The position numbers and the translations under genes were made by a program. Below the pieces are notes generated by a model, which worked only from the letters and a program-made list of their open reading frames with translations, made no database searches and was not told the DNA's origin. A stretch of DNA of 7,228 nt from an uncultured Alistipes sp. (GTDB lineage Bacteria; Bacteroidota; Bacteroidia; Bacteroidales; Rikenellaceae): NCBI GenBank assembly GCA_934754975.1, contig CAKVKI010000135.1, forward strand, positions 1 to 7,228, in the 5' to 3' direction. Every line of letters begins with the position of its first letter. Position 1 is the first letter of the stretch. Shown piece by piece: positions 1 through 6,172 of this stretch.

Positions 1-42
1 GAAAATAATTCAAAAAGCCGGGTAAAAAGCACGAAATCTTTT

Positions 43-50
43 TAACTTTG
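43..50 (+). promoter_or_regulatory. Probable murA-tdk promoter (-7 element)
   Basis: TAACTTTG matches the Bacteroidota -7 consensus TAnnTTTG at every fixed position and lies in an AT-rich stretch (1-50) just before a GC-rich leader. Transcription would begin near 56, giving a ~100-nt leader before murA. No good -33 TTTG is visible about 19 nt upstream (GGTA is there), so the call rests on the -7 box and its position. Confidence 0.45.
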
Positions 51-100
51 TCAAGAAGAGGAGGGACGGGGACCCGCCGACGGCATATCCTGCGGCTGCG

Positions 101-123
101 CCGCCGGGAGCGGAATCCGGCGG
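101..123 (+). other. Hairpin in the murA leader
   Basis: CCGCCGG (101-107) and CCGGCGG (117-123) form a perfect 7-bp GC stem with a 9-nt loop, 33 nt before the murA start. It has no T-tract, so it is not a terminator by itself. It could stabilise the mRNA 5' end or reflect chance pairing in GC-rich sequence. The rest of 51-155 shows no gene: its reading frame is open into murA but encodes an Arg-rich, low-complexity peptide. Confidence 0.3.
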
Positions 124-155
124 AAAATACGTTCCCGCAGTTAATTATCACGCAT

Positions 156-1472
156 ATGGCAATTTTCAAAGTCGAAGGAGGCCACCGCCTTCACGGTAGC
201 ATTACGCCCCAGGGCGCCAAGAACGAGGCGTTGCAGATACTCTGCGCCACGCTGCTGACGCCCGAGCGGGTCACGGTGCATAACATCCCCCGGATTCTGG
301 ACGTCATGCAGCTCATCGAACTGCTGCGCCGCATGGGCGTCGAGGTCGAGCAGCTCGCCGAGGACACCTACAGTTTCTGTGCCCGGGAGATCGACTTCGA
401 CTACCTGCGCTCGGAGGACTACCGCCGGCGCTGCATGCGCCTGCGGGGTTCGGTGATGCTCATCGGCCCGATGCTGGCCCGCTTCGGCGTGGGTTACATC
501 CCCAAGCCGGGCGGCGACAAGATCGGCCGCCGGAGGCTCGACACCCACTTCATCGGGTTCCAGAAACTCGGCGCAAAATTCAATTTCGACATCGCCGACG
601 AGTTCTTCATGGTCGAAGGCAAAGAGCTGAAAGGCACTTATATGCTGCTGGACGAAGCTTCGGTGACGGGAACCGCCAACATCGTCATGGCCGCAGTCAT
701 GGCCAAGGGCTTCACGACGATCTACAACGCGGCGTGCGAACCCTACCTGCAGCAGCTATGCAAGATGCTCAACCGCATGGGGGCGCGCATCTCGGGCATC
801 GCGTCGAACCTGCTGACCATCGAGGGCGTCGATTCGCTCGGCGGCACGGAGCATGCGTTGCTGCCCGACATGATCGAGGTGGGCAGTTTCATCGGCATGG
901 CGGCCATGAACCAGTCGGAGCTGACCATCCGCAACGTCTCGTTCGAGAACCTCGGCATCATCCCCGCGCAGTTCGCCCGCATGGGCATCCGCTTCGAGCA
1001 GCGCGGCGACGACATTCATATTCCCCGGCAGGACCACTACTCCATCGAGACCTTCCTCGACGGGTCGATCATGAACATCGCCGACGCACCGTGGCCGGGA
1101 CTCACGCCCGACCTGCTGTCGATCTTCCTCGTGGTGGCGACGCAGGCCAAAGGAGCCGTGCTGATTCACCAGAAGATGTTCGAAAGCCGCCTGTTCTTCG
1201 TCGACAAGCTGATCGACATGGGGGCGCAGATCATCCTGTGCGACCCCCACCGCGCCACGGTCATCGGTCACGACCACCGCATCCGCCTGCGTGCGACGCG
1301 CATGACTTCGCCCGACATCCGCGCTGGCGTAGCGCTGCTGATCGCCGCCATGTCGGCCGAGGGAGTCTCGACAATCCAGAACATCGACCAGATCGACCGC
1401 GGCTACCGCGACATCGACGGCCGCCTGAACGCCCTCGGCGCCAGGATCACCCGCATCGACGAGTGCGAATAA
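156..1472 (+). CDS. murA: UDP-N-acetylglucosamine 1-carboxyvinyltransferase (MurA)
   Basis: MurA transfers enolpyruvate from phosphoenolpyruvate to UDP-GlcNAc in the cytoplasm, the first committed step of peptidoglycan synthesis. The 438-residue protein has the full EPSP-synthase fold length. Visible landmarks: AKNEAL with K22/N23 near the N-terminus (E. coli K22), the active-site loop PGGDKIGRRR at 118-127 with R126 matching E. coli R120, TPDLLS with D319 matching the general base D305, ESRLFF with R345 matching R331, D387 of DIRAG matching D369, and R415 of DRGY matching R397. The loop residue that is Cys115 in E. coli is Asp121 here, the form known from naturally fosfomycin-insensitive MurAs. 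The frame is open upstream to a TTG at 48, but that codon lies inside a promoter-like box and the added residues are Arg-rich and unlike the family. The ATG before AIFKVEGG is where MurA proteins normally begin. tdk follows after 28 nt. Confidence 0.96.
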   Translation: MAIFKVEGGHRLHGSITPQGAKNEALQILCATLLTPERVTVHNIPRILDVMQLIELLRRMGVEVEQLAEDTYSFCAREIDFDYLRSEDYRRRCMRLRGSVMLIGPMLARFGVGYIPKPGGDKIGRRRLDTHFIGFQKLGAKFNFDIADEFFMVEGKELKGTYMLLDEASVTGTANIVMAAVMAKGFTTIYNAACEPYLQQLCKMLNRMGARISGIASNLLTIEGVDSLGGTEHALLPDMIEVGSFIGMAAMNQSELTIRNVSFENLGIIPAQFARMGIRFEQRGDDIHIPRQDHYSIETFLDGSIMNIADAPWPGLTPDLLSIFLVVATQAKGAVLIHQKMFESRLFFVDKLIDMGAQIILCDPHRATVIGHDHRIRLRATRMTSPDIRAGVALLIAAMSAEGVSTIQNIDQIDRGYRDIDGRLNALGARITRIDECE

Positions 1473-1500
1473 CAAACCGAAATAAACGATTTTATAATTT

Positions 1501-2082
1501 ATGTTTTTGGAAAACGCCAGCAAAAAAGGCTGGATCGAAGTAATCTGCGGCTCGATGTTCTCGGGTAAGACCGAGGAGCTGATACGCCGTCTCAAACGCG
1601 CCAAATTCGCCCACCAGAAGGTCGAAATCTTCAAACCCCGCATCGACGTACGCTATTCGGAAGAAGAGGTCGTCTCGCACGACGCCAACACCATCCGCTC
1701 CACGCCGGTCGATTCGGCCCGGAACATCCTGCTTATGACCTCCGACGTCGATATCGTGGGCATCGACGAAGCACAGTTTTTCGACGACGGCATCATCGAA
1801 GTCTGCCGCGAACTGGCCGACAGCGGCGTGCGGGTGATCGTCGCGGGACTCGACATGGACTACACCGGCAAGCCCTTCGGCCCGATGCCGGCGCTGATGG
1901 CCACGGCCGAATATGTCACCAAGGTCCACGCCATCTGTGTCCGCTGCGGCAACCTCGCGCACCATTCGCACCGCCTGACCCAGGACGAGAAACTGGTCGT
2001 GCTGGGCGAAACCGATTCCTACGAAGCGATCTGCCGGCACTGTTTCAAAGAGCTGGTGCGCAACCGGAAAGAAAAAGAGTAG
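1501..2082 (+). CDS. tdk: Thymidine kinase, type II (TK1-like)
   Basis: Cytoplasmic salvage enzyme phosphorylating thymidine (and deoxyuridine) with ATP to give dTMP. The 193 residues are full length for the type II, TK1-like family. Visible: a Walker A P-loop GSMFSGKT at 17-24, the Walker B/catalytic DEAQFF at 89-94 with E90 as the expected base, and a structural zinc site made by the pairs CVRC (C146, C149) and CRHC (C178, C181) on either side of the lasso loop. [13 protein letters not shown] at 115-127 is the family thymidine-pocket region. No Shine-Dalgarno is seen before the ATG, as usual for Bacteroidota. The 28-nt gap from murA holds no promoter or terminator, so it is probably cotranscribed with murA. 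The two gene products are not metabolically linked, so I read the pairing as housekeeping. A terminator follows within 25 nt. Confidence 0.96.
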   Translation: MFLENASKKGWIEVICGSMFSGKTEELIRRLKRAKFAHQKVEIFKPRIDVRYSEEEVVSHDANTIRSTPVDSARNILLMTSDVDIVGIDEAQFFDDGIIEVCRELADSGVRVIVAGLDMDYTGKPFGPMPALMATAEYVTKVHAICVRCGNLAHHSHRLTQDEKLVVLGETDSYEAICRHCFKELVRNRKEKE

Positions 2083-2102
2083 CCGCATAAAACTCCCGCC
2101 GC

Positions 2103-2129
2103 AAAGAGATCCCGAAGGGTCTCTTTTTT
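2103..2129 (+). terminator. Intrinsic terminator after tdk
   Basis: AAAGAGA (2103-2109) and CCC (2111-2113) pair with GGG (2117-2119) and TCTCTTT (2120-2126), with one bulged T and a GAA loop, followed by a run of six T (2124-2129). It ends the murA-tdk transcript 20 nt beyond the tdk stop. Confidence 0.85.
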
Positions 2130-2135
2130 CGTCCC

Positions 2136-2181
2136 GTCTTTTTTGCCGAAAGACTTTCTGCGGCGGTACGCCAGACCGCAG
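2136..2181. other. Intergenic hairpins between tdk and the regulator
   Basis: Two small inverted repeats lie between the tdk terminator and the next promoter: GTCTTT (2136-2141) with AAAGAC (2149-2154), and CTGCGG (2158-2163) with CCGCAG (2176-2181). An alternative inner stem is GGCG/CGCC (2162-2172). No gene or known element is recognised. They may be passive structure or a backup stop. Confidence 0.25.
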
Positions 2182-2225
2182 CGGGAAGAGGCGCGATAAG
2201 TACCCGGGATAACGAAACCCGCAAG

Positions 2226-2256
2226 TTGGTCCGGCCAGAAATTAATCGTACCTTTG
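2226..2256 (+). promoter_or_regulatory. Promoter of the GntR-family regulator gene
   Basis: TTGG (2226-2229) and TACCTTTG (2249-2256) match the Bacteroidota -33 (TTTG) and -7 (TAnnTTTG) elements with a 19-nt spacer. Transcription would start near 2262, leaving a leader of about 14 nt before the ATG at 2276. A short inverted repeat, ATCT-N3-AGAT (2258-2268), sits over the predicted start site and could be an autoregulatory operator; this is inference. Confidence 0.7.
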
Positions 2257-2275
2257 CATCTATAAGATACCGCCC

Positions 2276-2992
2276 ATGAAGGAACTGAAGTTAGCCAGCC
2301 ACAACACCACGCTCGTCGACAGCGTCGAAGAGAGCCTGATCTCCTACTTCAAAAAACAGGGACTGCGTCCCGGATGCAGCATTCCGAACGAAATGGAACT
2401 CGCGGCATCGCTGGGAGTCGGCCGCGCCGTCTTGCGCGAAGCCCTGAGCCGGTTCAAGATGACCGGCATGATCGTCTCGCGCACCAAGAAAGGCATGGTG
2501 CTGGGCGAACCGTCGCTGCTGAACGGCATGAAGCGGTGCATCAATCCGCTGCTGATGAACGAATCGACGCTGTGCAACATCCTCGAATTCCGCGTAGCGC
2601 TCGAAATCGGCATCAGCGACAATATCTTCCGCAACCTCACCGACGGCGACGTCGCAGAACTGGAAGAGATCGTGGAGATGAGTCAGGTGATCGGCAACAA
2701 CAAATACGCCCCGGTCAGCGAACACCGTTTCCATACGAAGCTCTATGAAATCACGGGCAACAAGATCATCACCGAATTTCAGGACATCATCTACCCCGTG
2801 CTGGATTTCGTCAAGGAGAAGTACCGCGACTTTCTGGAACCGATCGAAAAGGAGCTGGAGCGTGCCGGAGCGTTGGTGACGCACCGCGACCTGCTGGAGT
2901 ATATCAAAAAACGCGACCTGAAAGGGTACAAGAAAGCGATCGAAGAGCATTTCAAGCTCTATTCGATCTACCTGGAGCGCCACAAGAAATAG
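2276..2992 (+). CDS. GntR-family transcriptional regulator, FadR subfamily (FCD domain)
   Basis: A 238-residue DNA-binding regulator. The N-terminal winged helix-turn-helix covers about 15-76: IPNEMELAASLGVGR (36-50) is the first part of the HTH, AVLREALSRFKMTG (51-64) the recognition-helix region, and IVSRTKKGMVL (66-76) the wing. The C-terminal all-helical FCD ligand domain covers about 95-230. It carries the expected metal-site pattern: EHRFH (149-153, with E149 where Asp is commoner), H203 in THRDLL and H225 in EEHFKLY. Members usually bind a carboxylate metabolite (sugar acid, organic acid or acyl compound) and repress transport or catabolic genes. The ligand cannot be told from sequence. 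The gene stands alone between its own promoter and a terminator, with no catabolic neighbour on its strand. The convergent cstA unit is the nearest transport gene, but nothing links them beyond position. I do not call it fadR, because orthology to the E. coli fatty-acid regulator is unsupported. Confidence 0.9.
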   Translation: MKELKLASHNTTLVDSVEESLISYFKKQGLRPGCSIPNEMELAASLGVGRAVLREALSRFKMTGMIVSRTKKGMVLGEPSLLNGMKRCINPLLMNESTLCNILEFRVALEIGISDNIFRNLTDGDVAELEEIVEMSQVIGNNKYAPVSEHRFHTKLYEITGNKIITEFQDIIYPVLDFVKEKYRDFLEPIEKELERAGALVTHRDLLEYIKKRDLKGYKKAIEEHFKLYSIYLERHKK

Positions 2993-3073
2993 CTCCCGGA
3001 GATTGTGCGGACAGCATAATGCGCCGCGGTTCGGAGGGCAGCCCGCCGGACGCAGTTCGCAGCAGAACAAATA

Positions 3074-3104
3074 AAAACCGCCGCTTGCAGTAAGCGGCGG
3101 TTTT
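3074..3104. terminator. Bidirectional intrinsic terminator between convergent units
   Basis: AAAACCGCCGCTT (3074-3086) and AAGCGGCGGTTTT (3092-3104) form a perfect 13-bp stem with a 5-nt loop. T-rich sequence follows on the + strand (TTTTATTATT), and the mirror-image A-rich sequence before it gives TTTTTAT on the - strand. It can end the regulator transcript (+) and the cstA/TPR-like transcript (-). The rest of 2993-3203 holds no gene, only GC-rich sequence with a small CAGGC-TCCG-GCCTG hairpin (3190-3203) directly after the - strand stop codon. Confidence 0.9.
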
Positions 3105-3203
3105 ATTATTCCGGCCCCCGAATGACTATTCCGGCGGCAGAACAACGGCAAAACCTATTTCCCCGGCCCGGGCATGAAGGCCCCGACAACAGGCTCCGGC
3201 CTG

Positions 3204-3896
3204 CTACCGGGCCGCACGCAGCGCCCCGATAAACCCGGGCCAGAGACTCCACAGGTTTTCGGTCTGGAGCCACAATTCGCGGGCCTGCGCCTGCTGCGAG
3301 GGACGTTCGCCCTCGATATCGCGCAGGTAGGCTTCATCGGCGGGGTGTTCCTCGGCCGTGAATTCGGCGAAATAGGGCGCAAAGCGGGTTTTGAAGCGCT
3401 GCAACTCCCCTTCGGGCAGCTTCCCGCCGCGGCGGAACGCCGACCAGAGCAGCAGAATTTCGCGGCTGGCGTACTTGTCCGACACGTCGTTGATAACCTC
3501 GTCGAACAGTTCCTGCTCGTCCATGGCCAGATAATCGAAAGCCAGCAGTTCGCTCCCCTCCAGGTGGTCCTCGGGGTCCAGTTCCAACAGCAGTTCCAAC
3601 AGGGCCGCAGACATCTCGAAATCATTAATCAGGAAGTGGTCGATGGCCGACGCCTGAATCAGTTCGAGGGCCGCCCGCGAATTGCGGTGGTTCCATTCGA
3701 GGTTCACCTCTTCCTCCTCGGGCACCAGAGCCGCAAGGCGCTGAAAGGCCTGAAACCGCTCGTTACAAGCCTCCTCGACACTTCCCGCACGCTCCATTTC
3801 CCGGGTATGCGCCAATATTCCGGCAAAATTATAAGGTCCCTCGCCGATCACCTCGAAGGTCTGGTCGGCAGTCGGGTTAAGATAGGCATTTTGCAT
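3204..3896 (-). CDS. Conserved-looking hypothetical protein, TPR-like helical
   Basis: I do not recognise a named family with confidence. The 230-residue protein is acidic, has no signal peptide or membrane segment, and is predicted all-helical, so it is probably cytoplasmic. The clearest pattern is at 85-123: two helices ending LLELLLELDPEDH (99-111) then a Leu/Ala-rich helix. This is the helix-turn-helix and DP-E/D signature seen in TPR-like proteins, so a protein-binding role is possible. The start is chosen at the ATG at 3896. A GTG one codon upstream is equally in frame. Either start overlaps the end of cstA (stop at 3877-3879) by 20-23 nt, which implies cotranscription and translational coupling with the transporter. 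Codon choice and GC content match the neighbours. It may act with CstA or merely share its transcript. Confidence 0.8.
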   Translation of the reverse strand: MQNAYLNPTADQTFEVIGEGPYNFAGILAHTREMERAGSVEEACNERFQAFQRLAALVPEEEEVNLEWNHRNSRAALELIQASAIDHFLINDFEMSAALLELLLELDPEDHLEGSELLAFDYLAMDEQELFDEVINDVSDKYASREILLLWSAFRRGGKLPEGELQRFKTRFAPYFAEFTAEEHPADEAYLRDIEGERPSQQAQARELWLQTENLWSLWPGFIGALRAAR

Positions 3897-5346
3897 CACG
3901 CCGCATTTTAAAAATTAGGATTATCAATAGCACGAGTGTCACCGCCCCGCCCAGCAGGTAGGCCGCCGCACGGTCTTGCATGCCGCACATGAGCGGAGAA
4001 ATAAAGACATAGGAGGAGCAGACGTAAGTCATGACCAGCGCCGGAACAAGACCGACCCAGCGGTTGCGGCCGTGCCGGTTCAGATAGGCCGTAATCATCC
4101 ACAGCGTAACCATCGCAAGCGTCTGGTTCATCCATGCGAAATAGCTCCACATCGCCTGAAAAGGCAGGCAGAAAATAATCACGAGACCTGCGGCGAAGAG
4201 CGGAACGCTGATATAGATACGTTTGCGCAGGCTCCGCTGCTCAATGCCCATAAAGTCGGCGACGATCAGCCGCGCCGAACGGAACGCCGTGTCGCCCGAA
4301 GTAATCGCACAGGCCACGACCCCGAAAATCACGAACCCGGCCAGCACCTCGCCCAGCGTGTCGCGGGCGATTACATCGACCATCACGGCCGCCTGTCCGC
4401 CGTATTCGGCAATCGCGGCATTCAAGCCTCCGACCCCGTTCCAGAACGCCATGGCGATAGCCGCCCAGATCAGGGCGATGATGCTTTCGGAGATCATGGC
4501 GCCGTAAAACACGGGCCGGGCCTGACGCTCGGAGCCCAGACAGCGGGCCATCAGCGGCGACTGCGTGGCATGAAATCCCGAAATCGCACCGCAGGCGATG
4601 GTCGTGAAGAGCATCGGGATGATCGGGAACCGCGCCGCATCGGCGATCTGGTTCCGGAAAGAGGTGAATTCGGGAATCGTATACTTCCCGCTGAAAAACA
4701 GCACTGCAAGGATTCCCAGCGCCATGAAAAGCAGCGCACAGCCGAAAACCGGATAGATGCGCCCGATAATCTTATCGACCGGCAGCAAGGTCGCCACGAT
4801 ATAATAAACGAGAATGACGCCCAGAATAACTAGCAGCAGCCACGAAAAATCGCCGAAAGCGATCCCCGAAAGCGCCGGAGCGTCGATACGGTTGGCCACC
4901 AGCGAAGCGGGCTGCGAGAGGAACACCGCCCCCACGAGGACCATCAGCCCGACCGAGAAGACGCGCATCAGCTGTTTGGCTCCGCTCCCCAGATAGGTAC
5001 CGACCGTCTCCGGAAGGCTCGCACCGTTGCTGCGCAGGGAGATCATACCGGCGATAAAGTCATGGGCGGCGCCCATGAAAATCCCGCCGAACGTGATCCA
5101 GAGAAACGCCACGGGACCGTAAGCCGCGCCCAGCACGGCGCCGAAAATCGGTCCCAGACCGGCGATATTGAGCAACTGGACGAGGAATGTCTTCCACATC
5201 GGCATCGGAATATAATCCACGCCGTCGAACGACGTGGCCGAGGGTACGGGGCGGCTGGCATCGGCCCCGCAAAGACGTTCCAGATAACGCCCGTATGTAA
5301 AATACGCCGCTACCAGCAGTGCAAGGCACACCAGGAAAGTGATCAT
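3877..5346 (-). CDS. cstA: Carbon starvation protein CstA family transporter (short form)
   Basis: A 489-residue polytopic inner-membrane protein with about a dozen hydrophobic segments, starting with TM1 at 2-18. CstA-family signatures visible: LNIAGLGPIFGAVLGAAYGP (59-78), ISGFHATQSPLMARCL (255-270), GDTAFRSARLIVADFM (351-366) and WSYFAWMNQTLAMVTLW (400-416). E. coli CstA and BtsT are about 700 residues and take up pyruvate or peptides. This compact version keeps the core and lacks much of the extra C-terminal part, like other anaerobe homologues. The substrate here is therefore inferred (pyruvate or peptides) and not shown. The frame stays open 32 codons upstream to 5442, but the ATG at 5346 begins directly at TM1 and lies 12 nt after a predicted transcription start, so the longer form is rejected. 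A TPR-like gene overlaps its 3' end by 20 nt. Confidence 0.93.
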   Translation of the reverse strand: MITFLVCLALLVAAYFTYGRYLERLCGADASRPVPSATSFDGVDYIPMPMWKTFLVQLLNIAGLGPIFGAVLGAAYGPVAFLWITFGGIFMGAAHDFIAGMISLRSNGASLPETVGTYLGSGAKQLMRVFSVGLMVLVGAVFLSQPASLVANRIDAPALSGIAFGDFSWLLLVILGVILVYYIVATLLPVDKIIGRIYPVFGCALLFMALGILAVLFFSGKYTIPEFTSFRNQIADAARFPIIPMLFTTIACGAISGFHATQSPLMARCLGSERQARPVFYGAMISESIIALIWAAIAMAFWNGVGGLNAAIAEYGGQAAVMVDVIARDTLGEVLAGFVIFGVVACAITSGDTAFRSARLIVADFMGIEQRSLRKRIYISVPLFAAGLVIIFCLPFQAMWSYFAWMNQTLAMVTLWMITAYLNRHGRNRWVGLVPALVMTYVCSSYVFISPLMCGMQDRAAAYLLGGAVTLVLLIILIFKMRRDAKCLS

Positions 5347-5364
5347 AGCCGGGTTAGTTTTGCG

Positions 5365-5372
5365 CGAATATA
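5365..5372 (-). promoter_or_regulatory. Probable cstA promoter (-7 element)
   Basis: On the - strand TATATTCG agrees with TAnnTTTG at all but one fixed position and lies in AT-rich DNA. Transcription would begin near 5358, 12 nt before the chosen ATG. The -33 element is poor. The site supports the start at 5346 over the upstream alternative. Confidence 0.45.
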
Positions 5373-5402
5373 GTAAGAAAAGTGAGAATTTTTGAAAAAT
5401 TG

Positions 5403-5433
5403 TTGCTGGAAAAAAATATTTTTCAGATATTTG
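5403..5433 (+). promoter_or_regulatory. Promoter of the tRNA-Thr gene
   Basis: TTGC (5403-5406) and GATATTTG (5426-5433) resemble the -33 and -7 elements with a 19-nt spacer; the -7 box departs from TAnnTTTG only at its first base. The start would be near 5439, about 27 nt before the mature tRNA 5' end. The intervening leader holds a 6-bp hairpin, GAGAAC/GTTCTC (5444-5460), just upstream of the RNase P cleavage point. Confidence 0.6.
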
Positions 5434-5465
5434 CAGTCCCAAAGAGAACTCAATGTTCTCGGAAA

Positions 5466-5538
5466 GCCGAAATAGCTCAGTTGGTAGAGCGTTTCACTCG
5501 TAATGAAGAGGTCCCGGGTTCAAGTCCCGGTTTCGGCT
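5466..5538 (+). tRNA. tRNA-Thr (anticodon CGT)
   Basis: The 73-nt cloverleaf is complete. The acceptor stem GCCGAAA pairs with TTTCGGC (5531-5537), the D stem is GCTC/GAGC, and the anticodon stem TTTCA/TGAAG (one G-U pair) encloses the loop CTCGTAA with anticodon CGT at 5499-5501, reading ACG threonine codons. The variable loop is AGGTC, and the T stem CCGGG/CCCGG encloses TTCAAGT. The discriminator base is T (5538). CCA is not encoded and must be added after transcription. The gene has its own promoter and an immediate terminator, so it is a single-gene unit divergent from cstA. Confidence 0.97.
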
Positions 5539-5541
5539 CGG

Positions 5542-5581
5542 AAAATCAGCGACTTATCGAAAAGATAGTCGCTGATTTTTT
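5542..5581 (+). terminator. Intrinsic terminator after tRNA-Thr
   Basis: AATCAGCGAC (5544-5553) pairs perfectly with GTCGCTGATT (5568-5577). The stem continues inward as TATC/GATA with one bulged T around a GAAAA loop, and is followed by a T6 run (5576-5581). It begins only a few bases beyond the tRNA 3' end. Confidence 0.9.
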
Positions 5582-5824
5582 CGTTTACAGGCATCGAAAA
5601 AAGGGTCTCTTCAACCTGCTGGCCCGGCATTCGCTACCGGCTTGACCTATATGGACTTCGGTCTGAAGAGGTTGTCCATGAACGGCCCTTTTTCGTTTCC
5701 GGCAGCGGCAGGACAGGCTGCGGCGCACAAAAAACAGGCTGCATTCCGCCGCCGGACACCGACGTACAAAAGGACCGGCCGAGAAATATCTGCAAATAAT
5801 CGCAAAAATTCAAATTATAATGCC
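5582..5824. other. Gene-poor spacer with inverted repeats
   Basis: No convincing protein gene. Three kinds of structure are visible. CGAAAAAAGGG (5595-5605) can pair with CCCTTTTTCG (5686-5695) with one bulged A, with CTCTTCA (5607-5613) and TGAAGAG (5664-5670) nested inside. TCCGGC-GCGG (5698-5708) can pair with CCGC-GCCGGA (5746-5756) across one mismatch. ACAGGCTGC is directly repeated at 5713-5721 and 5734-5742. The last 50 bases are A/T-rich and lead into a promoter-like element. The outer stem has T-tracts on both strands, so it could act as a secondary terminator. Confidence 0.35.
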
Positions 5825-5832
5825 TACCTTTG
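5825..5832 (+). promoter_or_regulatory. Promoter-like -7 element for the structured RNA / cold-shock unit
   Basis: TACCTTTG is an exact TAnnTTTG match and identical to the -7 box of the regulator promoter at 2249. It is preceded by about 45 bases of A-rich sequence. The -33 position (GCAA) is poor. Transcription would start near 5838, more than 430 nt before the next coding start, implying either a small RNA gene or an unusually long leader. Confidence 0.55.
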
Positions 5833-5837
5833 TCAAC

Positions 5838-6121
5838 CCGAACAACTGAGTTCATCTTGTAACTTTCTTGGCAATGCACTGTCCCGCTAACCTTTAGCAG
5901 GCCTTCTCATCGCTGATTCAGCACTCAAAATCGACTTTTCTTGTTCAAATAGCGACCGTCTGCGGGTGTGTTTCACGACCCGGAGAGCAGGTCGGGAGAT
6001 GAAATCCGTTTGCGGAACAGAAGTTACAACGAACGGCATATGACTCGAATTAAGGTTCTCAAGTTTCGCATCAATAATACTTCGTGCGGGCGCGCCGCCC
6101 CGACTCATCCCACGTTTTCTT
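5838..6121 (+). ncRNA. Candidate structured small RNA or long 5' leader of the cold-shock gene
   Basis: No coding signal is seen, but nested pairing is extensive. TTGTAACTT (5857-5865) pairs perfectly with AAGTTACAA (6021-6029) and extends two pairs past one bulge. Outside it, GAGTTCAT (5848-5855) pairs with ATGACTC (6040-6046) with one bulged T. Enclosed hairpins: GCTAA/TTAGC (5886-5898), GCTG/CAGC (5912-5922), CGACC/GGTCG (5953-5994) containing CGGGT-GTG/CAC-ACCCG (5963-5982), and TCCG/CGGA (6005-6016). A 3' hairpin, GGGCG-CGC-CGCCC (6088-6100) inside CGTG/CACG (6083-6114), precedes TTTTCTTGTT and resembles a terminator. I saw no tmRNA, RNase P RNA, SRP RNA or 6S hallmarks. If the terminator leaks, this is a regulatory leader of the cold-shock gene at 6271. 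Ends are estimates. Confidence 0.42.
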
Positions 6122-6164
6122 GTTGAAATTAATGAAAAACCGATAATAAGTCGGATAAAATAAT

Positions 6165-6172
6165 TACATTTA
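6165..6172 (+). promoter_or_regulatory. Possible second promoter close to the cold-shock gene
   Basis: TACATTTA agrees with TAnnTTTG except for the last base and follows an AT-rich stretch. No -33 element is visible. If real, it gives a ~95-nt leader and separates the cold-shock gene from the structured RNA upstream. A small hairpin, CGGAA-GAC-TTCCG (6197-6209), lies in that leader. Confidence 0.25.

Noticed and set aside
48..155. N-terminal extension of MurA starting at a TTG
   Set aside because: The TTG lies within the TAACTTTG promoter box, the added residues are Arg-rich low-complexity sequence, and MurA proteins normally start at the AIFKVEGG segment.
734..1643. Long alternative-frame ORFs over murA and tdk
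   Set aside because: Shadows of GC-rich genes; the murA and tdk frames have complete catalytic motifs.
5347..5442. Longer CstA N-terminus
   Set aside because: The extra 32 residues cross the predicted cstA promoter and part of the tRNA promoter region, and the family start fits the ATG at 5346.
5519..5538. tRNA 3' end as an integration (att) site
   Set aside because: No direct repeat of the tRNA 3' end and no integrase gene in the window.
5382..5645. A + strand reading frame across the tRNA
   Set aside because: It translates the tRNA-Thr gene itself, a common spurious frame; the cloverleaf and terminator explain the DNA.
5634..5890. Overlapping ~80-codon frames on both strands after the tRNA
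   Set aside because: Low-complexity translations with no motif. Both cross inverted repeats and the promoter-like element.
5887..6108. A 73-codon - strand reading frame in the cold-shock upstream region
   Set aside because: There is no domain, promoter or start context. The strand carries promoter-like and hairpin signals for + strand RNA instead. Conservation with synonymous-biased changes would revive it.
6132..6146. Tiny upstream ORF ATG-AAA-AAC-CGA-TAA before the cold-shock gene
   Set aside because: Four codons with no ribosome-binding signal and no regulatory codon pattern; easily chance.
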